Assembly (NCBI GenBank): GCA_963573305.1
Contig: OY754337.1
Location: 71,893,094 to 71,957,093, forward strand
From: Pyrrhosoma nymphula
Taxonomy: Eukaryota > Arthropoda > Insecta > Odonata > Coenagrionidae
Reading direction: 5' to 3'
Length of the DNA stretch: 64,000 bases
Below, one piece after another: positions 47,421 through 60,400 of this stretch; the stretch's first letter is position 1, and every line of letters begins with the position of its first letter. The notes beneath the pieces are model-generated. The model had not been told where the DNA came from, did no database searches, and was given only the letters and a program-made list of their open reading frames with translations. A program made the position numbers and the translations under genes.

Positions 47421-50129
47421 TAATATTGAATTGGCCTCCCCATTTCAATCGATTACTCGGATAAAAAATGGTCATAGTTTAATTGGATTGATGAGTTTAA
47501 ATACGCATTCATTCGCACAATGCGTGAGCACTACAGAACCTCGGAAAATCAATTGAAATGCTACCTGTTTGCAAGTCCTTAATTCAAACAAAAACACGGA
47601 AATTGCTATTGTCTCAACAACACCTGCCGCACTCCTTGTTGCGGTTTTTGGGACAAAGCTTAGTATTCGATGTAAATCTTAGCACTTTCGCTGAAGAAAC
47701 TTTAATATTTGGTGCTTGTACCCGTTGGTGTACCAGCATATTAAAAAATACGTCTTATTCCTTTTATGACTCAATTTACCTCTATGCTGCTTCTATTGGG
47801 GCGAGTATGGATTATCTTGCTGTGTTACTAACAGTTCGTCTAATGGCCGAGGGAAATCACGTATCAGGTCTGTATGTTGAGGACATCTTACATCTTATCC
47901 TTAAAACGGGGATTGTTTTAGACCAATGATGAACATGCTGCATCCTGTGGCTGAAGGATTACTGTGAAGATTTAGTGGTTATAAACTGGGGGGACATGGG
48001 TATAAAAAAGTGAATGGTGATTTAATTTGGTGATTAGATGGTCCAGTAATGGAATTGTATGATAAGAGTGAGCCTCCTTGCTCTTATCGTGTTTACCGAG
48101 GAAAAGTTATGGGCAGCTGTGGCGAAAGTTATTCTCAGGAGAATAATTATCGAGAATAATTCAAATGAGAGAAAATATACAGGTGAACAATGTGGCAGAG
48201 CAAATGTAGTTCGGCCAACTACCTTGTGTTTTCATTGCCCTCTTTTCAAAAAAACCCTTGAAGTGAAGACAACCTTTTTTATGGCATCAAAGGGCACGAA
48301 ATTAAAAAAAATGCGCGATAAAAGCTTTAAGTGTTTAACACATCACAATTTCTGCACTCAAATGAGCTCGCTCTACGATTATTCGGGCACAAGTGAATTC
48401 GTAGTGAAGCCGTCTATTCATGTTTCCCACAGCGTCAAACGAAAAGGTCACGTGACGTGTGACCTTTTCGTTCAACTCATCCTTTATAATACCGAGGAAT
48501 CGAAAATTACGTCAAATATTGTGGCTTCGCTGTATAACGGCTGCGGTCTTTAACCTCCGTGGAATATCGGGGGTGGGAACTATTGGCTCATTCCGCTCGT
48601 TCTAAGGCTAAAAACTTAACCGATGGCAAAATACGTCGGTAGTTTGAAACTTGTCGATTCGTTCCCGCCGGGTAAGTTTCGTCCGCGAATGAAGACTAAA
48701 CTTTTAATGTATACATGATTCGTTTTGCACCGCGGCTAATTGAAACGTGAGGCGCCTTTGCTTCATCCACGAGAGGAAAGGGAATTCTTTCGTTTCGTCG
48801 AGCATATTCGTCTCGCCTATGTACCGCTGCCCACGTGGAATTTGAGCGTTTGGATCTTTATTCAAATTCGAGGTGGCGGTGACTAGTGATTTTAGGGTAA
48901 AGTTTAAAACTCGGGCAAAGTTTTTCAATGACCGTTTGACGACGGTTAACAAGTAGATTCCCCGCGCTCAAAGAAATGACATATAAGAATTTCATATGTT
49001 GTTTGAAAGTTTTTATTTAAAAACCCACAGAATTAATGTTGCCTGTAGCACCAATGGCATAGCATGATTATCACTTTCGTCCACTCTGCCCGAACTTGAT
49101 TATGCATATTTCAATTAATATTTTTGATAGAAGCATTTACTGGTGAGTTTTCGGATATTTTTGCCGTGGATATTGAATTCATCGCTGCATCATTATACTT
49201 CTTCTTATGTATTCGGAGAATCTATAGAGATCATATTCTTAGTACAATTGAGCCCTTATTCTTAATTAATTTTCATGCAATTATTTCAGCATTTACCTAC
49301 TCTTTTCTGTTTTGGGTGGAATTTTAAACACACCTCTTCGATTAATATAAACGTTCCGATTTACGAATCCCTCGTATGATATTTTTGGAAATAGGATGTG
49401 AAAACTCTATTCGAGTTTATCTGAATGTGAATAAGGATTTCTCAAATTCACGGCATTTAGGTTACCACCCCAGCATATTGTCGATATGACTATCGTAGCC
49501 GACATAAGTTTACGTTGTGCAAATTATTAGAAACCTGAATGAATTGGGGGAAAGCTGAGTATACTTTTGACTGAACACTCGAGTAAAAATGGTACAGTCT
49601 TTTTTTCTATTCCTTCAAAAATACTTTCGAAGACATTTTGTCGGAATTCGAGTGTGAAACGTGCTGGCAGCATATGAATATGGGATACCTCTCCACGGTC
49701 GCATTCGTATCCATGGAACCGTTAGCACTCCGTTCGTCGTCTCACCCAAGGGCGATCTGAACGCGGTGGAACACTCCCCCTTTCTCGTCCTTCAGCGTTC
49801 ACCACCGCCCGGAGTCCGCTTTCCCGATCCACTCCACCCCCTTCCCTCCCCCCTCCTCCCCAGCCGACCATCGGGTGAATATTTGACGAACATCCAATGG
49901 GGTGTATGGGAAGCAGTTTTCGGCACGCAATTGTTTTTCCCGGGATGAAAGCGAGGGACGAGAGAGGAAATGCCCTCGTTTCGTAAGGCGTGTGAGAGAG
50001 AGAGAGAGAAGTGATGGCACTAGGTTGGCCAACTCCCCCGGATCCTCCGGTTGACTCCCGGAATAGGACTAGGATTTTTTTATAAATTTCCCGCCTCTAG
50101 GAATTAGACTTTTCCATCCCGCTTTAAGC
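47421..50129. other. Unassigned region with two unrecognised open frames
   Basis: Plus frames at 47558-47929 (123 residues) and 48059-48553 (164 residues) are longer than most in AT-rich DNA here, but I recognise no domain, no signal peptide and no splice structure. The second frame runs through a perfect hairpin (48438-48472), which argues against conserved coding. 49740-49870 is C/T-rich and a GA microsatellite lies at 49994-50008. Confidence 0.3.
48438..48472. other. Perfect 14-bp inverted repeat around GTGACGT
   Basis: AACGAAAAGGTCAC (48438-48451) and GTGACCTTTTCGTT (48459-48472) pair perfectly around a 7-nt loop. The left arm with the loop also contains CACGTGACGT, which resembles E-box/CRE-type sites. 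It is isolated, with no flanking duplication. Confidence 0.55.
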
Positions 50130-51587
50130 TTAAATAGTAATTAGTGAATTTTTTACATAATTATGCATATGTTTATATGCAGTAGAAAAATTTTTAAAAA
50201 CATTTTCTACCACAAAAACGTAAATGGATTTTATCAACACAAAGATATAAATAAATATACATGGGTTCAGAAGGCAAAAAATTTAAAATCAATCATTGAC
50301 TACATTGTAATAATGCAGAACACATCAATAAGACCTTTTGATGTGAAAGTGTGACGAGGAGTGGACTGTGGATTGGACCATCTACTAATAAAATCACCTG
50401 TAGTAGTTAAATATTGTAAACAAATTAAACAGTCAGAAAAAATATAGTAGAGGAAACGAACAGGTATAACCTAGATAGTCTAAAAAATGATTCCACAAGC
50501 TTTCTGTACAAACTACGTCTCGCGCAAGAACTTAGAGAAGAAATTAAAAGTACGGCAGAGGAGATGTATGAAAGTTGAAAAATAAAATACACAAGACAGC
50601 ACTAGAGGCACTTGGACCCAAAGAAAAAACAATATCCAAACATTTCTGGTGGATAGATGAACTTGATGAGTTAGTGCAGCAAAAGAAGAGACTGCACATC
50701 AAAAGGCTGGCTACAAATAACGAAGAAGACCGAAAAACGTACATTAGGTATAGGTGCATAGTGAAGAATGAAATAAGAAAAGCAAAAGATGAGGTATGGA
50801 ACACAAGGTGCGCGCAAATACATTCAATGGTAGGAGGATCTAGGTCCAGAGAGGCATGGCAAACTATCAATAGTCTAAGGAAGAACTCAAATGAGAAGCG
50901 AAAAATAATTCCCATACAAATGGAAACATGGAAAGAGTATTACAGTGATCTATTGACAGAACGACTTAGAGAATATCTAGACGCACGCTTAAAAGCAGAA
51001 GAGCATAAAGAAAATGAAGTTGAACAGATTAAGTTAGAAGAAATAAAGACAGCACTACAAGCAATGAGGAATAACAAGGCTTCCGGACCAGGCGATTTGC
51101 CTATCGAGCTAATTAAACACGCCACATCAAATGCCTTAGAAATCATCAGCGCTATATTTAACAAGTGCGTTAGGGGAGAAGCAGTACCGAAAGACTGGAA
51201 ACTTTCATATATGAATTCCATTTATAAGAAAGGTAGTAGAAATGAATGCGGAAACTATAGAGGAATAAGCATAACATCATCAGGGGGAGACTGTATGGAA
51301 GAGTTTTGAAAGCAAGAATAGAAAAGTAAATTGAAGAGTCAGAAGAACAAAGTGGGTTCCGCGCAGGACGATCATGCATAGACAATATATTTACATTAAA
51401 GCATATAATGGAGAAGAAATTAGCAAAAGGCAGGGAACTTCACGTCACGTTCATTGATCTACGAAAGGCGTTTGATTCCGTCCCTCTAAAAAATTTCGGT
51501 TGGTCATGGATGAAGCCGGCATAAATAAGGCATACATAAATGCAGTAAAAGCACTATACAGAGATAATCAAACCACTATCAAGGTTG
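50130..51587 (+). pseudogene. RTE-type LINE: endonuclease C-terminus to mid reverse transcriptase
   Basis: The first frame (50163-50354) reads NGFYQHKDINKYTWVQKAKN and LKSIIDYIVIMQN, the C-terminal part of the RTE endonuclease. After stops, the 244-residue frame 50575-51309 gives a basic linker (WWIDELDELVQQKKRLHIKR) and RT start motifs: NNKASGPGDLPIELIKHA, VPKDWKLSYMNSIYKKGSRN and CGNYRGISITSS. A frameshift near 51290 leads to RLYGRVLKARIEK, SGFRAGRSCIDNIFTLKHIM and LHVTFIDLRKAFDSVP, the first catalytic Asp box. A further frameshift near 51500 gives YINAVKALYRDNQTTIKV, ending at 51587. The second catalytic box (YADD) is missing: the sequence stops abruptly and an inverted RTE fragment follows. 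Confidence 0.82.
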
Positions 51588-51594
51588 ATTAGCT

Positions 51595-51870
51595 ACAACT
51601 CATGACCCCTCTATCTTCAACTTAATGCTTCATTCCTTCATAATTCTTTACTTCGATGCCTCTCATCATTTGTTTCTTAGTCTTCTTCGATAAATCTAAC
51701 CATTCATTTTTCTTTCCAGTTCCGTTTATGAAGAGGCTTTTGATCCTCAGAATGTGTCCGACAAGTTTGCCTCTTATTATTTGGAGTGCTTTTATAAAAC
51801 CTTTGTCTCACCAGGTATTCGCAGGACTTCCTCACTTCCAAGTGCTTCATTACTTCCAAAAATGTGTTGC
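51595..51870 (-). pseudogene. RTE-type LINE C-terminal fragment, inverted
   Basis: Minus-strand reading gives IIRGKLVGHILRIKSLFING, then KKTKKQMMRGIEVKNYEGMK and VEDRG. This resembles the C-terminal tail of RTE reverse transcriptases (RRKLLGHILR...GRPR...Y.E.K..AEDR). Its orientation is opposite to the adjoining 50.1-51.6-kb fragment, so the element was inverted or two copies were joined. The plus-strand frame at 51656-51883 is its antisense. Confidence 0.55.
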
Positions 51871-52955
51871 TGACTGTATATAGACTCCTCCTCCGATAAA
51901 TGTTTTTTTAATTTAATCTACCGGAATTTCCTACTCTGGGAACGGACTACTCCTGAGATGAATCCTCCATTATTTGGCAACCCTGTGTGGAACCCGCCGA
52001 TGTTCCCGCATTCGTATGCACGAGAAAGAGTCTTCCAATCCGTACCAGTTGCTAGCCCTTCCATCACGTCTAATTCCGCCATCGCCGTCTACGGCCTCCA
52101 CCGCCTCCAGCAGCCATTCCTCTCACTCTCCCAATCCCCCAGCGCGAAAATAAACGTTTGCAGTGCCATCTAACGTATGCAAGCATTATAAATCTGCCGT
52201 TTCAGAATCCTCATCGTCGCCTTGGGAAATAGGTAGGTTTGATGTGGGAAAGAATCTCCAAGGCGTTTGTTTTATGTACCTTCTTCGTTCGAAGGAGTGA
52301 TTCTCTTCTCATATTTGTGTTTCGAATGGTGGATCTCGACTGCTATAAACCCACGCTTAAATAAAAACTTAAAAAGTATTGTGGTCGATGCTAATGTTTG
52401 AATTTCCCAGAATAAACGTTCCTTGCGGAGCAGACTGCTACCAACTCTAATTTTTCATTATAATCTCTCCACTTTGTGGAACAAATTGTTTGTGTGAATG
52501 ATAAGTAATAATTATGAGGTTTCTAAAAGTGATATTTGACGGAAAACTCGATTGGCCTGCGCCATTACAATTGAATAGCCACTTAGTAACGTTTCAAAAA
52601 TTCATTGTTAGCCCTTGTAAGCAATTGGAATACGTCGTGAGAATTTCACGATAGAAATTGAAACCGCTCGAGGCTGATAATGTATTGTGAAATATTTTTA
52701 TGTGGTCCTTCATTGTTTTCATGCTTTTTTTCCGACTATTCAGTTTTATATCTTACCTTTAGGAACTTCAAGTAATTGGGAATGAACTTTAGACTACTAA
52801 CCCCTCTAGAAATCAGTAGGGAACGCCCAGAAGCTTTCGCTTCAGGAATAGGGATCGAATGAAAACTCTTGTGTAATTCTAGCAAAACATTTGGATTCTG
52901 CTTGAGGATTTTCGTTGTACCTAAAATAAAAAAATTAATCTTGAAATACTTCTAA
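51871..52955. other. No recognisable gene
   Basis: Short frames (for example 51958-52173) without domains. Pyrimidine-rich segments are present near 52060-52140. Confidence 0.4.
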
Positions 52956-52959
52956 GAGA

Positions 52960-53240
52960 GAATATGTATGAGAAGGTGTATAGTGAAAGCTCTCATAAGG
53001 AGAAAAGACAAACTTATCGGATGCATTTGGAGACAGAACATCGTCTTGAGTAACAAAAATGGAAAGTTAAGTGAAATGGAAGAATAACCTATGATGACCA
53101 AGGATGGAATACATGAAATATATGAAGAAAATCAGATTAAAGACTAATGAAAGAATCGAATGTTAAACTAGTAATAGAGTTGATTGAGGAGTTGCTGCAA
53201 ACCAATCTTCGGATTGATGACTGCTGATGACGCTGTAATA
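52960..53240 (+). pseudogene. RTE-type LINE 3' end
   Basis: Plus-strand reading gives VKALIRRKDKLIGCIWRQNI, and in another frame EYMKYMKKIRLKTNERIE, followed by GCTGCAAACCAATCTTCGGA and GATGACTGCTGATGACG at the end. Basic RRKDKLIG..R followed by a KT...R segment and an AANQSSD-like close is typical of RTE C-termini. It may be the missing 3' end of the 50.1-kb element, now about 1.4 kb away, or a separate copy. Confidence 0.55.
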
Positions 53241-54257
53241 TTTATCCACTCGGCTTTTAAAATGTATGCTATTTTCGTCTTAGTTCTGTTCTTTTCGCAA
53301 TGCAGCAGAAACATGATTAATCCACCTAAAGTGTTATTTATGAGGATTTATTTTTGCTTTCACCTCGCGTTCGGTAATGTTAGATGAATTCTCACACCTG
53401 CAAATGGGTTATAGTCCTATTCAAAAATGTGCAAGAAAGCGTATCGTTTTCGAATCAGAATCCAAGAACTGCTTTTAATCCCTGAGGTGCTATAACCCTC
53501 TTCCCCTCCTCCATGACCATATGCCTGCCAAATCTTTCGTAGTTGCTTTGTCCTTTGAGATTCACCTCCCCAATAGTTCGTTTATGGAGGCAGAAAATAT
53601 TACGACAAGGCTTTAATAGCCATTCGGTATGGGATGAAACTTCGAAAAGATTCAAACGACTGCCATCGAAATTTAATGGTCGGCATTCAGCCCGGATTGG
53701 AACGCCGCACATTGGATTATATGCGAAGCTGTGAAGAGTGAAAGGATTCTTGGGTGAGCTCAGAGCGATGGAATAACAATGAATATTGAAGAGGTTCGAG
53801 GAGGCCGGAGGGATGCGAAAAGAAGCCGAGCTATCGCTTTGGCAATGTTTTCTCTTCGACGGAATACCCTTTCCTCGGTCTTGTGTATGCTTTATGAGCC
53901 AATAATGTAAAACTTATGGTTTTTATCATGGCAGAAGTATCTTTGTGGTGGCGTTAGCGATTCCATGTTGCGTGATACATAAAATAAGTAATTTTTGTGG
54001 TTGTCGCATTGAGTTTCATGAACAAAATTCGCTTAAAAAAGCAAAATTTGCGATATACTGATCGTGATAATTTTTATATGGTTCAGGTTTGGTCCATTTT
54101 GATGTTATTCTTGGGGTTAAAGCCGACTAGATTATTAAAAAGTAGTTATTTTTTATATATGTTTTAAATGGCAGTTACTAGTATGCTTATTTCATTTCTT
54201 TCAGCGCTAGTATTCCACTTAAGCCTAGAAACTCCCATTACTTCAAGCTCCCATGAA
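53241..54257. other. No recognisable gene
   Basis: Short overlapping frames on both strands (53455-53734) without domains. No repeats were seen. Confidence 0.4.
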
Positions 54258-54491
54258 CGTATTACTGTGGTATTCCATCGTAGGTTTCCGCGGCGTTCAG
54301 ATGAATTATTCTGCATTTTCGGGTTTCCACCGCTTAGGTTGCTTTTTAGGATTTTCGCCCGTTAGGAGTTTCGCCGAGAACAGTTTCGCCCGTGTTCCAA
54401 CCGGCGTCTTCAGGTCGAAACTGTTGTCCTAAAAAGCAACCTACACGGTGGAAACCCGAAAATGCAGAATAATTCGTATTACTGTGGTATT
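54258..54491 (+). mobile_element. Palindromic element, 200 bp, with 17-bp target duplication
   Basis: CGTATTACTGTGGTATT occurs at 54258-54274 and 54475-54491 and brackets an insert at 54275-54474. It opens with an unpaired leader of about 28 nt containing TAGGTTTCCGCGGCG. Arms 54303-54351 and 54427-54475 are inverted copies with a two-base mismatch and begin with GAATTATTCTGCATTTTCGG, followed by GTTTCCACCG. The 75-nt centre holds, on the minus strand, CTGAAGA (54413-54407), a short C/G stem, and GAAA. The leader and the GGGTTTCCACCG block match the 16.2-kb and 1.5-kb elements. No coding capacity. The long exact target duplication suggests a staggered-cut retroelement-type insertion. Confidence 0.8.
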
Positions 54492-57400
54492 ACCCTGCTG
54501 GACGCCACAAGGGCTTGTGGAATCCGAGGCACCACGCAATGCAATTAAAGTACTCTCCACTCAAAACCCTAGTAGGGATTACTCTGAAAACTATCCGTCA
54601 CTGCCGTCATTCAAAAACGGGTCCCTCGGGATGGGAAGCCAGTACCACCACCAACCTCACAAACCTCACCAACCCGATCATTGAACATCCTATTAATATA
54701 GTTCCAATAGCAGCTATAAAGGACTCTAACCGGAAAGAAATGGCTCTTGATATTGCACTTTTCAAACGTTCTGCCGTCTTACTCCATAATTTTATCCATA
54801 TGATCTTCCTGACTGTAGTGTGTTGGTGTTCGCCCAATGTGTTAAACGTAGACAGAAAACAGATTGGCTTCTAACCCTCAGAAAAAAAGATGCCCTAAAT
54901 ATTTACCTACGGTCTTAGAGTAACTAGTAATGCTGCTTCTATTTTATGATTGAAAGAGAAGGCATTACCGAATCAGGAACCGAACGGGGCACTTCGTGGA
55001 AAACGTATGCTTTTACGCATTTACGATGTCTATTTTCTGAAAGCTCTTCCATGTCTTCAAGGTTATGTTTTTTGTCGTCGGCCTCAAATATTCTGTGAGG
55101 AAATGGATCTGATCATCGCGCATTGAACCTCGCATCGTACTTGTGCCTTGTTCCATTGAGAGGCCTTGTGCTGCAAACAGTTCATAAAAAGGGTCGCCTC
55201 TCTATGCAGGCTTATCGAATATGCGGAAAACGCTGCATCTAAATCGCATTCATCTTTTCCTTCCGAAAGGATGTTTATTTCCCGATGAGCGCAAACGTCT
55301 GATGCTCGCCGTGCTTCGGTATCTGGTGCCGTAAATCATTTTCATGTCGAAAATAAATGTTTCAAATTCACAGAAGGGCTCCCCATGTTTTCCGCAGTTT
55401 TTGGTTGCATAGCATCGGGGCCCAATGATTTTCACCTACTCTCCCCCGCAGATTCCAAGAAGTCTTCATTCCTCATGGTCCCCTGACGTGGGATAGATGC
55501 GTATTGTATTGGCAATATACATTTATCCTTTACCGTAGTATAATGTATACCTTCTATAATGTGGCATCCTGCTTTGTTTTACATTCAGCAGTGTAGCCTC
55601 TTTCACTCGGAAATTGTGAGTTATCGGAAGATCTGTGGTTTATGTTATCATGGACCTTTTTGTCTCTGCTGATGAAAGTTATCCGAAGTTTTTGGCATGT
55701 AGTCTGCTTCACTTTTTTTTATATAATCCTGTCGGATGCTAAAGTACTTTACTATTTATTTAGGTAAGGTGATTGTGATATAAGTGGTGAAATAGTCATT
55801 AATTTGCTGAAAATTAAGTCTGCATATTGAAATTTTGCGTCTAATTACGCAGTTTATTTTACTTTAAAATGCGTCGAATATTTCTTGCGCCAGAAAAAAT
55901 TTCAGATTTTTCCGAATATTTCACGTTAAATTGAAACGTGCGTTACGTCACTTGACAGGATCACATCTATAGGTACCTTAGTTTACTTTCTTTACAATGG
56001 AGCTGTAGGTATTTACACAAATGCGCAAAAGGCAAATAACTTCATAAGAATGTTGAATACTGGCTTCAAGAAAAATGATCTGTGGTTGGAAAAATGACAA
56101 TCCTAGTAATATTTCCAAATTAGATTCGTATCAACGGATATTCAGGATTAGAAAGAATAAACAGTATTACCGTGTTTACTGCAGAGTGATATTACGTTCA
56201 AAGCAAACAGTTGTGTGCTTTTCTCAGCGAAGTATCAAATATGTCCATATAAAGCCTTCTATAGTTGACCTAGCGTTGTAAGAACTACCGATGATTAAAA
56301 TCAATTCTCTCCAAAAAAAACAGTCCTTTTTGACATGAACTCTCAATTTCAATTTTTTTAAATCAGTGCACAATCCTTGTTTTAAGTTTAATTATATTCG
56401 TGCCAGAAAGGAATAATCTTGATATTCGTGAAAAAATGAACTTTGATTAATCAACGCTTGCGAGCTTGTGAACGAAAAGTTGTAAAGCGTCTGTTAGACT
56501 CGATTTTGTTGACTAATGGGCTGGAGTATATGCAAGCGTTGTTCTGCCTGGATCGTTCGGAAATAAACTCAGGTATACGTGCCTTTATTTTATTTGCGGA
56601 TCCAATATATTTTGTCACCATTGAGACAATTTGACAGTGGCTGCTGTAGTACTGCTGTTCTTCTGAACGTATGCCGATATTCAAGTGCTACTGTCGATAA
56701 GCACGCAATATGCCGAAACGTGAGGAAATTTATACTCTCTCTCTCGGAAATCATTTTCGAGCAACGGGAAATATTCAGAAAGTGTCATTTTTCCAATTTC
56801 CCTTGTTCTTTCACGTGTTCGGATATATTGCATGAATAACACACACACCTCACCTTTTGAATTGGTTCGACGTCTGGAATAAAACATTCGATTTGAGTAT
56901 GTTTTATAGCTCCTAAAGGAGTAGGTTTTATTAAAGCAAGATATAAACTATGTTTTGGGTCCTATCTTTCCTATTCCCTGAATGCCTCAAGGTTATCAGT
57001 GGTATGGAAATGTTCTCTGTGATGTTTTACTGTTTAGTTGTATTGCTCAATTAAATCTTATCCTGCTGACAGCTCTTTTGTTTTTGTCAAAACTATGGAC
57101 GATGAATATAAAATATCGCCAACCTGATTTTTTTTCACGAAACAGTACTGAGTTCTTCCTAAATTCATTCTCGGCTTGTTAGAACGCGCTAGCTCGGTTT
57201 CATAAGTAATCCGCAATGACGTCACATTTTTCGCTAAGCTGATGTTGACTGAGAGCTCGGGTAGCAGACGCGAGAGTTTTCTGTTGGTGAATGTATTGAC
57301 CTAATTTTTCATGCCGACATAATATTTGACCAGAGATTATTAATTCGGGGCGTAATGTATGATTCATAATTTATCACTGTGTAGCTTTCACTTCAAAGAG

Positions 57401-60400
57401 TGTGGGCCAAAAATTATTTTCCTATTCATATTTATTATCCCCCCGTGATAAGATACCAGATTCTTCAAGATCGAAGCTCGTCTGAAATGTTTTTATCGTC
57501 GCCAATTCAGACTTCCTTGACGAAGTGCTCTCATGACTGCGTATACAAAAGATGGGATTACAAGATTACTAGGGATTGCAAGGTTCTGATGAAGTGTCCA
57601 GACGTTTGGGAGGAGGATAAGGATTCTGAGGGCATTGAACGTTTTGTAAGGTGGATTGAAAGAAGGAAAGCAGCGGTTCGTTGTGTTTAGAATACACAAT
57701 GGCGTTTGAGTTCAGGAATGTGTTTAGCTTCGTCGGAGAAGGAATAAGGATATCGTGTGCAAGGATCGTCTTGGTGCGGGCATTTCTGCATAATTGAATC
57801 CCTTGCCTATCCGTCGAGGGAACTTGGGGGGTGGAGTACCTTCAAGGCTCGCACAGGAAGGGCCTTGAAAGTTTTAAGGGCCCGTGATGAAGACTATTGT
57901 ACTATACGTAGAGACAACGAGGTGGTGAATTTGGGGGCTCGGTTGGATAGTTCCATATTTAAAAAAAATAAGAGATAGATGGATGGAAAATAATGTAAAC
58001 TATTTTCGGAACTTGCAGATGACTGTATGGGCTTATGGCACTGCTTTTGGACATGTTTTCCTTGTTTTTTCCTTATTTCTTGCCTTGGGAATTTCTTGTT
58101 TATTTACCCCCCGTACCCAACGCCCATTTGTTCTCGTCGTACTCCTGCGGGAATTATTTTTTTCCTTTTCGTTTTGTTTCACCGGAGCCGAACCCCGGAG
58201 TCCCCCGGAGTTTCTTTTTGCATCGCGTCCCTTTCCCTTGTGCACACCAAGGAATTTCGTCGACGATGCAAATGAGAGAATTTTTTCGCTTAAAATGATT
58301 CCTTTGTGCCTTCGAGGCGGGAATCCGAGTATCTTTTTGTTTGAACAAGATTCCTTTATATTTTTCTCTCTTTTTTTTTGCGATTTTGTTTCGTTCTTGT
58401 TTGTGAAATACGTTTCTCTCTCTCCCGCATCGTAATTTCGTAAAAGTTTTCAGAATCGCGCAGTCGTCCAGTGGCTTGCGTTTTGAGCGACTGATTTATT
58501 TTTTCACAAATCCTCTCTCTCTCTCCTCTCTTTCCATCTCTCTGTCTCTCTTGCAAGATGGCTCTCGAAAAGCTCTTCGGCAGTTTGTTTCGAGAATTCC
58601 CACGGATTCTTTTCTAACCTGTGTTCGAGCCACGCATCGAATGGTGGTAACTGGGACATCGCTCCGTTGTCCTCACAAGGCGAAAGCCTATTAGCTGAGT
58701 GGAAGACATTTGAGAAATGCTCCAGATCAGTGGTTTTTTACGTTGAGGACACTAATCGCGTATCCTAATGGAAGCTTTCATTCACTCTTCCAGTGTTATT
58801 TTTTTAATTGCATGGGAGACGTATTCTCGGGGTAGTATTGGTAACATTGTGGCCTATATTTGCACCTTTGATGTTCCAATAACATGGTTAATGGCTTTTG
58901 TATCCTTATATAGCTGCGATATGAAGCTGACTATATCAGAAGGCGTTTTCGGAGCTGTTATGATGGTCTCGTTGACAAGATTTTGCGGTCGGAATCAGTT
59001 TTACGCCTTCCAACTGCGAATATTTCAATGAATTGATATTTGTGATCGAATATTGTCTATGAGAAAGCTTTAATTGAAACAGTCTATAAGTGTATTGTGT
59101 ATTTTTTCTAATGTGACTGTAACTTTAGTGCTAAATAATCATTGTATTTTCAATATCGTAGTACCACTTTTACTTATGCTAGGATAATAGAGTTATGATC
59201 ATAGCTGGTGGTAAATGTGACTAGTGAAGCTATATTGTGGTCAGTCATTATTTCGCTGCAAGCCGTAAAATTCGGTTAAATTCCGCAATGATTTCTTCTG
59301 GTTCTTTATTTTCATCGTTATATTACAATTTCTAGGCGTATACACTCGTGAGTGTGGTGGTAGATTCATGTTTGTAAATCTATTAAATTTTCAATTCGTA
59401 GGCATCAGATTGTTTAGCTTGCCAACATTTCCGTTCCAGGCTTACGGTGATCATAGTGATTACTGAATCTGAAAGTATTTTCTCCTCGAGTGAGTGTAGA
59501 AATATTTTTTCCGTTCCTACTTAAATATGTGTTTACAGTAGACGGTTCAGTGATGCATGAAAACATCTTGAAATTGAGTGAATGTTATCCAAAGAGTGAG
59601 CATATATAATGTGAATTTAAAGAAGGGGTGTTTGGCCTGGGGCGAAATAGAAACCTTCCGGTGCTCCTCGAGGTAATGCCATTCTCTGTGTTTGCATACT
59701 TTTTTAAGCCATTGTTTCTGCTCGCATTTAGAGTTCTGCCACTTAACTCTAGGTTGTGTGTTTTGCTTTCATAAGAAATGGATGCAAACGTGGTTCTATT
59801 ATTGTCTTCGCTTTTTGCCTCATTCACACTATCTAGTTCCTCTGTTACAACTCCGCTCCTCTTGTTAACTGAAAATCGCTCTCATCCTTTCCTTCCACTA
59901 TCTCTGTTTCTCTCTTCCGTCGCCATACTCTGTTGCTCTTCAACATTTCCCAGCTCCACTTTCGATGCCATCTTCTTGTTTTTCCCGCCAGCCTCCTTCC
60001 CTTCCGAATCCATCACTCCTTAAATCGTCTTCTTCATCCCCATTCTTACTCTTTCTCTCTCCCTCTCTATCTGACTTCCTACATCTTGACAGCTTCCAAG
60101 TCTACTGTCGTCTTCTTTGATTTCTGATTGCATTTCCGAGGTGCAAAAAGCTGGATGCTGTGTAGTCAATTAAACCAATCTAAAGCCTTCCACTACTAAA
60201 AGGATAATTGTAGTGTCTTGCATAGTTTAATGCGTATAAAGCCATAGTTTGTAAACTTTAAATCAATGGCTATACTATCATTTTTGCTTCTATGTAAAAC
60301 TAACTTTTTCTGATTTTTTCAAAATTGTTTTTATTAGTTTGGGCCGCGTAAATGTGATCTCTCCCACCGCAAGCTTACGCTCTTTTCCTCTTCATTTGTA

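Noticed and set aside
47558..48553. Two adjacent plus-strand open frames as a possible gene
   Set aside because: No recognisable domain; a perfect hairpin interrupts the second. Kept only as an unassigned region.
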